A stretch of 8,290 nucleotides of DNA, from positions 1 to 8,290 of the forward strand of contig JAFPYK010000294.1 in the NCBI GenBank assembly GCA_017412265.1. Direction: 5' to 3'. Below are positions 1 to 6,159 of the stretch, one piece after another. The notes under the pieces are model-generated. The model did no database searches. It had not been told where the DNA came from and worked only from the letters and a program-made list of their open reading frames with translations. Positions within the stretch are counted from its first letter, which is position 1; each line of letters begins with the position of its first letter. The position numbers and the translations under genes are program-made. This stretch comes from Lachnospiraceae bacterium (GTDB lineage: Bacteria > Bacillota > Clostridia > Lachnospirales > Lachnospiraceae).

Positions 1-72
1 TACGTCGGTAAACGCATAGGATACATGAGCCGCAGCCGTGTTTCCATCCATGGTCTTCATTTTTCTTGCCAT
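1..72 (-). CDS. nifJ: Pyruvate:ferredoxin (flavodoxin) oxidoreductase, N-terminal fragment
   Basis: Partial gene: only the first 24 codons are inside the window and the reading frame runs off the left edge. The peptide begins MARKMKTMDGNTAAAH and continues VSYAFTDV. This matches, from memory, the start of clostridial single-chain PFOR, where the MDGNTAAAHxAYAFT segment opens the pyruvate-binding domain I. The enzyme oxidatively decarboxylates pyruvate to acetyl-CoA and CO2, passing electrons to ferredoxin in the cytoplasm. The start is well fixed: an AAGGAGG ribosome binding site lies at 81-87, eight bases upstream of the ATG at 72. The gene has its own promoter (190-218) and is separated by a hairpin (275-299) from the upstream gene on the same strand. 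The complete protein would be about 1,170 residues. The identity rests on 24 residues only, but the motif is distinctive. Confidence 0.85.
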   Translation of the reverse strand, partial: MARKMKTMDGNTAAAHVSYAFTDV

Positions 73-183
73 GAAAAAATCCTCCTTGTATGATTGTTCT
101 GCACCTTTTGGCCGTCGATGGTGACGGTCTATTATTGGCGATAGCCTGCATACGGGCAGACTAAGGCCTTGAATGCATACTAT
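73..183 (-). other. 5' leader of nifJ
   Basis: About 110 nt of untranslated leader is inferred between the predicted transcription start near 183 and the nifJ ATG at 72. It contains a small stem-loop, CCGTC/GACGG with a six-base loop, around 113-128. It also has two copies of GTATGCA (minus strand) at 174-180 and 147-153. I recognise no riboswitch or T-box signature in it. There is no open reading frame of interest. Confidence 0.4.
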
Positions 184-189
184 GGTTAA

Positions 190-218
190 ATTTTAACACT
201 TTTGTAAAATGGTGTAAA
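190..218 (-). promoter_or_regulatory. Sigma-A type promoter of nifJ
   Basis: On the minus strand a -35 box TTTACA (213-218) is followed by a 17-base spacer and a -10 box TAAAAT (190-195). This is close to the consensus TTGACA-N17-TATAAT and puts the transcription start near 183. A second TTTACA lies inside the spacer (203-208), ten bases downstream of the first. The -10 box sits in the perfect inverted repeat GTTAAA-T-TTTAAC (185-197), so a repressor bound there would block initiation. Confidence 0.7.
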
Positions 219-274
219 GGGGGAAGGCCGGTGTATGAAGGAAAAAACATCCTCCTTTTCCCTTTCCTCCACGC

Positions 275-299
275 AAAAGGGGCCTCCCGGAGGAGGCCC
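275..299 (-). terminator. Intrinsic terminator after the 629-residue gene
   Basis: There is a perfect 8-bp GC-rich stem, GGGCCTCC (280-287) and GGAGGCCC (292-299), with the loop CGGA. On the minus strand it is followed by CTTTT (275-279), so the U-tract is short. It lies 24 bases downstream of the TAA of the 629-residue gene and upstream of the nifJ promoter, which is where an operon end is expected. The short U-run makes termination probably incomplete. Confidence 0.6.
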
Positions 300-322
300 G
301 CAGCTTTCTGTCCCACACTGTT

Positions 323-2212
323 TTATTTTCCGTATACAAAGGTGTCCACGACGGTCCTGCTGTCCGCTTCATAGACCGGCACACGGTGCTCTCCGGTCTG
401 CTGCCGCAGCCAGTAGTCGAAACCTCCCTGACTCGTCACATCACAGCCAAGCTCCGACTGGCGGACGAATCCGTCTGTCCCGTTTTCTCCGGTCACGGCG
501 ATCAGATCCACCTCTTTCCCGTAGAGTTCTTTCACGGTCTCGATCGTATCCGCGCAGGCAAATGCTTCATCGAACTCGTTGATTCCGAAGAATCCGACGT
601 TCTGCACGCCCGCTTCCTGGTGCCACCAGTCCACGGCCGTCTTGCCGCTGCAGTCATAGATAAACCGGTACTTCTCATCATACTGATGAGCCAGATACTC
701 CTGAAACTCCTCTTCCGTCTCGAAGTGGTCCTCATGAGTATCCATGTAGCCGCCGATCCCGTGGTCTCCGACCGCCGCCACCAGATCCAGGTTGATCTTA
801 TCTGCCGGAAGTCCGTGGGCTGCTGCCTCCTCGCTTCCCGCACAGTTTCCGTAGTAGAGGCCCTCCTCATTGACCGCGAACCACATCACCGCGCCCTCTT
901 CCGAGGTCTCGCCCTTCTCGTCCGTATACTCGGTCTTCTCGGTCCAGACCACCGCGTCATCCGGAAGGATGTGGCAGTAATCGATGACATTGATGCCGTC
1001 CGCATCGTAGATCCGCACCCACACGTCCTTCGTCTGCTTCTCTGCCCAGGCCTGGAAATCCGCCTCATTTTCGATGGTCTCATCCAGCTCATAAGGCTTG
1101 ATAAATCCGGTCTGCGCCTCCACGAAGGTGGCCGCGTCATCGCTCTGGTAAGTGACTTCCACCACGCGGTTCTCCTGCTGATAGCCTTCCTCGGTAAAAT
1201 GCTTCCGGTCATAGCTTTCCGCCGGTCCCACCCGGAAGAAATCTATCACCTCGTTCAAGTTCAGCTCATTATAGACCTTCACATAGCGGTCTCCGGGCTG
1301 AGTCTCAAGCCACGCCTCAAACTCTTCCCTGCTGTGGCAGTCGCATCCCAGCTCCGACTGGCGGATCAGTCCGCTTCTGCCAAGCACCGTCTTCCAGGGG
1401 CAGGAAAGAATCAGATCCAGCTTCTTACCGTCCGCCTCCACATTTTCCGCCATCTCGAAGGTCCCGTAAGGCTCATTGTCTCCGCCGAACTCCGGCCCCA
1501 GCGTTGCATAGCGGAAGGGCTGAAGGGATTCGAAAGTCTTCCCTTCGTCGTAGGTGACATTGCCCGGCTGGGTGGTAAAGGTGTCCACCACCGTCACACC
1601 GTCCGAGGCATACAGGTTGATGGTCTTCGGCAGGTGCTGGGTCATCATGTAGTTAAAAGACTCATAGCGGTTGACGTCTTCCGCCCCCGGCTCTTCCGAA
1701 GTCCGGAGAAAACCGTATACGCCTTTGTCTCCCACCGCGAGGACCAGATCCAGGGTAGTTCCCCGGTTTGCCAGTTCTTCTTCAATCAGTGAGGTTCCGT
1801 AGGTCTCGCCCTTCTCGTTGACCGCATACCAGCCCTCAATCTGCATTCCGTCGGGCTGCCGGTAAGAAACCTTCACCGCATCCGCCGGCAGCTGCTCGTA
1901 AGAGTCGATCCAGTACTTCTCATCCTTCGACTCATCGTAGATGTCTAATAGAACGTACCCCTTCTGTTCCGCCAGCCACCGGTCAAATTCCTCCTGCGAG
2001 GCGAATTCCTTTCCGATCTCCTGCGTATCGATGTAACCGGTCTTTCCGTCCTTGCCGGTCAGACGGATCAAAGTCCATTCCGATGCCTTCGCCACTCCGG
2101 CTTTCTCCGCATCTGCCTTCTGCCCCGCAGGTCTTTTCGACGTATGGATTCCCACCGTCACCGCAGCGATCAGAAGGAGGCCCAGGATCCCAATCATCCA
2201 TTTCTTTTTCAT
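323..2212 (-). CDS. Six-repeat extracytoplasmic protein with N-terminal signal/anchor
   Basis: 629 residues, no enzyme motif recognised. Residues 1-5 are basic (MKKKW) and about 6-22 form one hydrophobic helix. There is no lipobox cysteine, so the rest is either anchored outside the membrane or secreted after cleavage. The body holds six related units at roughly 47-105, 127-212, 234-326, 352-412, 444-530 and 541-626. The common pattern is a 'VNExGxxYG' strand, 'LDLIxAVGxxGxxGF(V/I)RxSELG', an acidic 'SxEEFxxWLxxQ' helix and 'VYDADGxxVVDxF'. Units 1 and 4 lack the VNExG part. Units 1-3 align with 4-6 in order, so the protein arose by duplication of a three-unit block. The start at 2212 has AAGGAG eight to nine bases upstream. 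The gene follows the 532-residue gene by 118 bases holding a regulator-like box. I infer a surface or periplasm-like sensing, binding or adaptor role linked to the two-component system; ligand unknown. Confidence 0.85.
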   Translation of the reverse strand: MKKKWMIGILGLLLIAAVTVGIHTSKRPAGQKADAEKAGVAKASEWTLIRLTGKDGKTGYIDTQEIGKEFASQEEFDRWLAEQKGYVLLDIYDESKDEKYWIDSYEQLPADAVKVSYRQPDGMQIEGWYAVNEKGETYGTSLIEEELANRGTTLDLVLAVGDKGVYGFLRTSEEPGAEDVNRYESFNYMMTQHLPKTINLYASDGVTVVDTFTTQPGNVTYDEGKTFESLQPFRYATLGPEFGGDNEPYGTFEMAENVEADGKKLDLILSCPWKTVLGRSGLIRQSELGCDCHSREEFEAWLETQPGDRYVKVYNELNLNEVIDFFRVGPAESYDRKHFTEEGYQQENRVVEVTYQSDDAATFVEAQTGFIKPYELDETIENEADFQAWAEKQTKDVWVRIYDADGINVIDYCHILPDDAVVWTEKTEYTDEKGETSEEGAVMWFAVNEEGLYYGNCAGSEEAAAHGLPADKINLDLVAAVGDHGIGGYMDTHEDHFETEEEFQEYLAHQYDEKYRFIYDCSGKTAVDWWHQEAGVQNVGFFGINEFDEAFACADTIETVKELYGKEVDLIAVTGENGTDGFVRQSELGCDVTSQGGFDYWLRQQTGEHRVPVYEADSRTVVDTFVYGK

Positions 2213-2254
2213 CTCGTTACTCCTTTCCGGACACTCTTGCTCCCATTTGCTTCT

Positions 2255-2264
2255 GGAGATCTCC
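2255..2264. repeat. 10-bp perfect palindrome GGAGATCTCC
   Basis: GGAGATCTCC lies in the untranslated stretch before the six-repeat gene. Read on the minus strand it is preceded by CTCA and followed by AGAAG. It could be a protein site or could pair in RNA with a nearby Shine-Dalgarno-like sequence. It is short enough to be chance. Confidence 0.3.
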
Positions 2265-2308
2265 TGAGCCTATTCTTTCATATTCCTCCCCTGAAATCCT
2301 GCGGTTTG

Positions 2309-2325
2309 TGTAAAGGATTTGTAAA
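2309..2325 (-). promoter_or_regulatory. Direct-repeat response-regulator box TTTACA-N5-TTTACA
   Basis: On the minus strand TTTACA occurs twice with exactly five bases between (2320-2325 and 2309-2314), an 11-bp period or one helical turn. Read on the plus strand it is TGTAAA-N5-TGTAAA. That fits the WalR/YycF consensus TGTWAH-N5-TGTWAH exactly, and the TTTACA reading also fits the Bacillus PhoP half-site TT(A/T/C)A(C/T)A. The box begins six bases after the stop codon of the 532-residue gene and about 100 bases before the six-repeat gene. It is therefore well placed to activate that gene separately. Binding by the OmpR-family regulator of this operon is inference. I could not find a convincing -10 paired to it. 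Confidence 0.5.
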
Positions 2326-2330
2326 TCTTT

Positions 2331-3929
2331 TTACTCTCCGATGTTGCCGGTCATTTCCTCCTCACTGGGTAGAAATGCAAGCATCCCCGGATCTCCGTAT
2401 TCAGAGAAAATCTTCGCAAAGGCCGCCCGGTTTTCTTCCGAATCCTCCTTCAGACAGATCTCGATCCGGTTGCGGTACTCCGAGCGTCCCATCGCGGAAA
2501 CCAGCGCCATCCGGCTGCCGGTGTCCTCCAGCAGCCAGGCGATTCCTTCTTCCATCTCCCGGTAAGAATAGGCTGCATCCATGCGAAAGAGCAGCTGGTC
2601 CGAATAGCCTAAGCACTCTTCGATCCCTTCCTGCACACCCTCTGCCGAGGCCACCGCCTGAATCACCACATGACCCGTGTTTCCCAGATGATAAATGCCT
2701 CCGTACCAGTCCGGCCTTCTTTGTTCCATTTCCTTCTCCAGACGCTTCACCGCTTCGTTGATTTCATTGACTCTCTCCGCCGCTCTGGCCTGCTCCTCCT
2801 GATACCAGGCCATCTCTTCCTCCGGCCACAGAGAGGCAATCTCATAGACCAGAAAATGGATACTGTCTGCCTCGGCAAGCAGGGTTTTCCCGTCGTTGGA
2901 ATAGATCCGGTGCGGCTCTTCCGTCGCCAGGATGAAATACTCCGGATTCAGGTCTTCCCGGCGCACATAGCCGAAGACTCTCTCCACCTCTTTCTGCTGC
3001 ACATCGCTAGAGGAATGGGAATAATCATAGCCCAGGATCCCTCCGCTCACCGCGATCAGATCCGGTAGGAAAGAGGCATATCCCCCTGCAGCGTAGCCTT
3101 TTTCTTCCTGCTGACGACTGAGATAATCCTGATACTCCCGGTAAGAGACTTCATGTCCCAGCTGCTCGGACAAAAAGGCGCGGGAGAGCATCTGCGCCAC
3201 ATAAAAGCTTCCGAAGGTCTCCCCGGAGGAGTTGGTCTGATAGGTCTGAAAACCCGCTGCCTTCTCCAGCGCTTCCAGCTCCGACACCCCTACCAGAGCG
3301 TCCCTTTCTTCGATCAGCCCTTCCTGCACCAGCCGCTCTAAAAACTCTTCTGCGTCCGCAATTCTGAGGCGCGTCTGTGCCCCGTCCCCGAAGCGGACCG
3401 TCAGTTCTGCCTGGACCTTTTCCGGGTCATAGAGGGCTCCCTCTTTCTCTCCCGCAAATAAATCCAGCTGATAGCCCACCAGCGTCTCCGACACGGCTCC
3501 TCCGCCGGCCCAGGAATCCCGCAGCATCACGTCCAGCCGGACACTCTCGGCGAGAGCCCCGGCCCCGGTGCCGGGAGACATTTCCCGGCGAAGCTCACAC
3601 CGGGAGAGGATCTCCCCCAGCCGGCCGAGCGCCTCCGAATCAAGCTCCCGCTCGGGAACCAGCGGAAGGCCCGCATGCTCCGCCGAGAGCACCTTCGGGA
3701 AAGAGCCGGAGTTCTGTCTGGTGGTAAAGTCCACGGAAAAGGGCAGAAACCGCAAGAAGGTCACCACCAGGCAGAGAACCCCCAATCCCAGAAGCGTCCT
3801 GCCCCCGCAGCGGCGCATTTTCCTGAGGAGAAGTACCCCTGCAAGGCAGAGCAGGACCGCTGCCACCGGCAGCAGTCCGTTCCCCCAGACCGGAAGCAGC
3901 CGGTCTGCCCAGTCAATTCTCTGAAACAT
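2331..3929 (-). CDS. Membrane-anchored accessory protein of the two-component operon
   Basis: 532 residues, family not recognised. Two hydrophobic helices (about 17-37 and 45-64) are joined by a short basic loop (RKMRRCGGR) that should be cytoplasmic. The remaining 465 residues would then be outside. Residues 231-330 contain the repeat pattern of the downstream six-repeat protein: 'TNSSGETFG' (232-240), 'PDLIAVSGGILGY' (289-301) and 'FGYVRREDLNPE' (319-330). About 18 residues are inserted between the last two pieces, and a weak 'RIYSNDGKTLL' strand follows. Residues 365-404 are Glu/Arg-rich and look like a coiled coil. No HExxH zinc motif, so it is not an M56/BlaR1 peptidase. The start at 3929 has CTCCTT (AAGGAG, 3936-3941) six bases upstream and overlaps the kinase's end by 17 bases, implying translational coupling. 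I infer that it modulates or senses alongside the kinase. Confidence 0.85.
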   Translation of the reverse strand: MFQRIDWADRLLPVWGNGLLPVAAVLLCLAGVLLLRKMRRCGGRTLLGLGVLCLVVTFLRFLPFSVDFTTRQNSGSFPKVLSAEHAGLPLVPERELDSEALGRLGEILSRCELRREMSPGTGAGALAESVRLDVMLRDSWAGGGAVSETLVGYQLDLFAGEKEGALYDPEKVQAELTVRFGDGAQTRLRIADAEEFLERLVQEGLIEERDALVGVSELEALEKAAGFQTYQTNSSGETFGSFYVAQMLSRAFLSEQLGHEVSYREYQDYLSRQQEEKGYAAGGYASFLPDLIAVSGGILGYDYSHSSSDVQQKEVERVFGYVRREDLNPEYFILATEEPHRIYSNDGKTLLAEADSIHFLVYEIASLWPEEEMAWYQEEQARAAERVNEINEAVKRLEKEMEQRRPDWYGGIYHLGNTGHVVIQAVASAEGVQEGIEECLGYSDQLLFRMDAAYSYREMEEGIAWLLEDTGSRMALVSAMGRSEYRNRIEICLKEDSEENRAAFAKIFSEYGDPGMLAFLPSEEEMTGNIGE

Positions 3930-5268
3930 CGTCCTCTCCTTCTCTCACAGTCATTTCCTCCGGGAAGGTCACCGTAAAAGTCGTCCCGACTCCCACGTCC
4001 CCCGAGACTGCGATCTGCGCCCCGTGGGCCTCCACGATCTCCGACACGATGGCAAGCCCCAGGCCGGTGCCTCCGCGCCGGTGAGACTCGTCCGGATCCA
4101 CCCGGTAGAACCGTTCAAAGATCTTTCCCTGCTGCTCCTTCGGGATACCGATCCCCGTATCCTTGATCTCCAGATGATCGCTCACCTCCACCCAGACGCA
4201 GCCGCCCTCCTGACCGTATCGGATGGCATTATCTAACAGATTCGTCAGCACCTGCTTCATCATCTTCCGGTTGGCCTTAAGGCGCAGCGGCTTGCCGGTG
4301 AGAATGATCTGAATCTCCTTCTCCGCCGCCGCAAGGGACAGACCCTGCACCGCAATCTTTGCCAGCTCATAGAGATCCACCGTCTCCCGCTCAATCTCTC
4401 CCTCCCTCGCATCCAGCTTCGAGAGGCTCAGGATGTCATCCACCATGGCCAGCAGCCGGTTGGAGTCCTCATGGATCCTCGAGCTGTACCGGCAGACTTC
4501 TTCCGGCAGGCTCTCATCCGTCTCCATCAGCTGGGCGTAGCCCGAGATCGCCGTGAGCGGCGTCTTCAGTTCATGTGTCACATTGGCAGTAAATGCCTCC
4601 TGCGTCCGCATGTGATCCAGCAGTCTGGCCTGCTGCGTCCCGATCTTCTCCACCAGCGGCCGGATCTCCGCATAGGTCTCGGCCATCGCCTCCTCCGGGT
4701 GCTCCGCCACCTTTCGGATGGGCTCCAGGAAACGTCTGGTGAGCCCCTGACCCAGTCCGGCACAGGCCGCAAAGATCCCCGCCGCCGCGAGAATCAGCCA
4801 GGGAAGCGGCTTTAAGATCATCTGTCCGAAACCGTCCGCCACCTTGCCGACCCGAAGCACCGTACCATTTTCCCGGCGCTGCGCGTAGAAATACCACCGC
4901 TCTGCCGCCCGGTCCGCCCGCCGCGAAGCCGTCCCGGCTCCCGTGCCCAGGGCCTGAATCACCTCCGGCTGCCGCAGCTGATTCTCCACCCGCCAGGCAT
5001 CGATATAATTGTCATATACCGCATTGCCGTCCCCGTCGATCAGGGTCACCCGGTAGCCGTCCACGCTGCTTCTCTGCTCCTCCTCCGCCATCTTCTCGAC
5101 ACTGCCGTTCTCCGACAGGATCCGTGCGGTATCCTTCAGATCCGCGAACACATGATCCTGAAAGATGCGGAAAAACATCAGCGAAGAACACAAAAGCGCC
5201 GTCAGAATGGCTGCGGCCGCCACCAGCGCAAATCCGCCGTTTAACCGTCTCTTCATCCTCATTTTCAT
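3913..5268 (-). CDS. PhoR/VicK-like sensor histidine kinase
   Basis: 451 residues. TM1 is about 12-34 and TM2 about 155-175. Between them is an extracytoplasmic sensor segment of about 120 residues containing a PAS-like 'YRVTLIDGDGNAVYDN' stretch, as in PhoR/VicK-type kinases. After TM2 comes a HAMP-like linker with little recognisable consensus (176-215). The HisKA domain has the H-box 'NVTHELKTPLTAISGY', with His232 as phospho-acceptor. The ATPase domain has an N-box (NLLDNAIRYG, 343-352), G1 (DTGIGIP, 370-376), F-box (FERFYRVD, 384-391) and G2 (GGTGLGLAIV, 399-408). All catalytic motifs look intact. The long sensor rules out the short BceS type. Its partner is the regulator 38 bases upstream. 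The start is uncertain: Met1, Met3 and Met5 are all possible and no strong ribosome binding site is present, which could keep kinase levels below regulator levels. Confidence 0.95.
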   Translation of the reverse strand: MKMRMKRRLNGGFALVAAAAILTALLCSSLMFFRIFQDHVFADLKDTARILSENGSVEKMAEEEQRSSVDGYRVTLIDGDGNAVYDNYIDAWRVENQLRQPEVIQALGTGAGTASRRADRAAERWYFYAQRRENGTVLRVGKVADGFGQMILKPLPWLILAAAGIFAACAGLGQGLTRRFLEPIRKVAEHPEEAMAETYAEIRPLVEKIGTQQARLLDHMRTQEAFTANVTHELKTPLTAISGYAQLMETDESLPEEVCRYSSRIHEDSNRLLAMVDDILSLSKLDAREGEIERETVDLYELAKIAVQGLSLAAAEKEIQIILTGKPLRLKANRKMMKQVLTNLLDNAIRYGQEGGCVWVEVSDHLEIKDTGIGIPKEQQGKIFERFYRVDPDESHRRGGTGLGLAIVSEIVEAHGAQIAVSGDVGVGTTFTVTFPEEMTVREGEDDVSEN

Positions 5269-5300
5269 CTTCTCATCCCGGCAATCTTCTTATCCCGGCA
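5267..5300 (-). repeat. 17-bp tandem duplication before the kinase start
   Basis: Plus-strand units 5267-5283 and 5284-5300 are identical at 16 of 17 bases; the only difference is C5274 versus T5291. On the minus strand the unit is TGCCGGGAT(A/G)AGAAGAT. It fills nearly all of the 38-base gap between the regulator's stop and the kinase's start and ends at the kinase ATG. It probably arose by slippage, and it sets the only Shine-Dalgarno-like bases (GGGATGAGAAG) available to the kinase. Confidence 0.85.
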
Positions 5301-5306
5301 CTCCTC

Positions 5307-5987
5307 TTATACCAGCTTATAGCCCTTGCCCCAGACCGTCTGGATCCGCGCTCCCTCCGGGCCCAGCTTCTTCCTTACATGATTGATATGCATATCCAGC
5401 GTCCGCGTGCTGCCGATGTAATCCGTGTCCCAGACCCGGTCCATCAAAACGTCCCTGGACAGCACCTTTCCGACATTCTCCACCAGCACCCGCAGCAGTT
5501 CAAACTCCTTCGTCGCCAGCCGCACCTCTTCTCCCGCGTACTCACAGGTCATCGCGTCCAGATCCAGCACAATCGCGCCGCTCCGGATCTTCGCGTGCTC
5601 CTCCTCCGGCAGCGTCCGCCGCAGCAGTGCCTTGATCCGCGAGACAAGCACCAGAATATTAAACGGTTTCGTGATATAATCATCTGCTCCCAGATCCAGC
5701 CCCTGCATCACGTCTGTATCCGAAGAGAGGGCCGTCACCATCAAAACCGGGACACGTCTCGTCTCCTCATTGTCCCGCAGGATGCGAAGCACCTCCAGCC
5801 CGCTCTGCCCCGGCAGGCGGATATCCAGAAGCACCAGATCCGGAGTCCTCTCCTGCACACGCCCGAGAAAAGACTCACCATTTCCAAAAGCCTCATAGGC
5901 AAAGCCGTTTCGCTTCATCGCCACCGATTCGATCTCACGAATATCCGGCTCGTCCTCCACCAGATAAATCAAAGGTTTCCACTCCAT
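5307..5987 (-). CDS. OmpR/PhoB-family response regulator
   Basis: 226 residues, the normal length for this family. The receiver domain is 5-121: acidic pocket Glu11/Asp12, phospho-acceptor Asp55 in 'LVLLDIRLPG', Thr85 in 'VLMVTA' and Lys107 in 'YITKPF'. The winged-helix DNA-binding domain is about 132-226, with the family hallmark 'ATKEFELLRVLVENVGKVLSRD' and the recognition helix near 192-208 (STRTLDMHINHVRKKL), ending 'VWGKGYKL'. The start at 5987 has AGGAGGGG (5993-6000) just upstream. It is the first gene of the minus-strand unit and should be phosphorylated by the kinase behind it. Family members bind tandem half-sites about 11 bp apart, and a repeat of that kind is present at 2309-2325. 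Whether it is PhoP, WalR or another branch cannot be settled by eye. Confidence 0.95.
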   Translation of the reverse strand: MEWKPLIYLVEDEPDIREIESVAMKRNGFAYEAFGNGESFLGRVQERTPDLVLLDIRLPGQSGLEVLRILRDNEETRRVPVLMVTALSSDTDVMQGLDLGADDYITKPFNILVLVSRIKALLRRTLPEEEHAKIRSGAIVLDLDAMTCEYAGEEVRLATKEFELLRVLVENVGKVLSRDVLMDRVWDTDYIGSTRTLDMHINHVRKKLGPEGARIQTVWGKGYKLV

Positions 5988-6021
5988 AGCTTCCCCTCCT
6001 GTCCGATATCTTTGTCCTCAT

Positions 6022-6063
6022 TATTGCATAATCCTGTGACAAATTCCCGCAATTTATGTAAAT
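6022..6063 (-). promoter_or_regulatory. Probable control region of the two-component operon
   Basis: On the minus strand a TTTACA half-site (6057-6062) is followed 22 bases later by TTTGTCACA, two helical turns away. Further on is an AT-rich AATAAT, a possible -10 with no good -35. AATT recurs at roughly 10-base steps across 6043-6063. This is compatible with an activator-dependent, perhaps autoregulated promoter, but no single promoter call is convincing. The regulator gene starts about 30 bases further on. Confidence 0.35.
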
Positions 6064-6087
6064 TCCGCTCCGCTCTCCCGCTCTCTG

Positions 6088-6115
6088 AAAATAAAATTGC
6101 AAAAAAGCAAAAAAC
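6088..6115 (+). promoter_or_regulatory. A-tract UP-like element of the GntR promoter
   Basis: This is a run of phased A-tracts (AAAATAAAA, then GCAAAAAA twice) directly upstream of the -35 box at 6119. Such tracts bind the RNA polymerase alpha C-terminal domain and raise promoter strength in Firmicutes. It is the most AT-rich patch of an otherwise GC-rich window. Confidence 0.45.
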
Positions 6116-6118
6116 CTC

Positions 6119-6147
6119 TTGACACGCTTGTATGAATGTATTATTGT
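6119..6147 (+). promoter_or_regulatory. Promoter of the GntR-ABC operon
   Basis: A perfect -35 box TTGACA (6119-6124), a 17-base spacer and a -10 box TATTGT (6142-6147) predict a start near 6154. The spacer and -10 contain three TGTAT copies (6129, 6137, 6145) spaced exactly eight bases apart. The position directly before the gntR gene and its AAAGGAGG site supports the call. Confidence 0.75.
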
Positions 6148-6159
6148 ATTAATTGCCTA

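Noticed and set aside
73..183. Riboswitch in the nifJ leader
   Set aside because: Only a 5-bp stem and a short direct repeat are visible. I found no conserved core of a known riboswitch class and no terminator or anti-terminator pair.
235..582. 115-codon plus-strand frame starting beside the terminator
   Set aside because: It spans the terminator hairpin and then runs antisense to the repeat gene. The product is Ser/Arg/Pro-rich and no promoter was seen.
386..1792. 468-codon plus-strand open frame
   Set aside because: It lies wholly antisense to the six-repeat gene, whose protein has clear internal repeats and a good ribosome binding site. The antisense translation is low-complexity and rich in Leu, Val, Arg and His, as expected of a shadow frame in GC-rich DNA.
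2331..3929. Possible M56/BlaR1-type peptidase
   Set aside because: Similar extracytoplasmic repeats occur, as I recall, on some M56 proteins, but this one has only two N-terminal helices and no HExxH motif.
3913..5987. BceRS-type bacitracin-sensing two-component system
   Set aside because: The kinase has a sensor segment of about 120 residues between its two helices, whereas BceS-like kinases have almost none. The neighbouring ABC permease has six helices and no large extracellular domain of the BceB type.
5124..6122. 332-codon plus-strand open frame
   Set aside because: It is antisense to the response regulator and kinase start and runs into the promoter region. It has no recognisable domain and no ribosome binding site.
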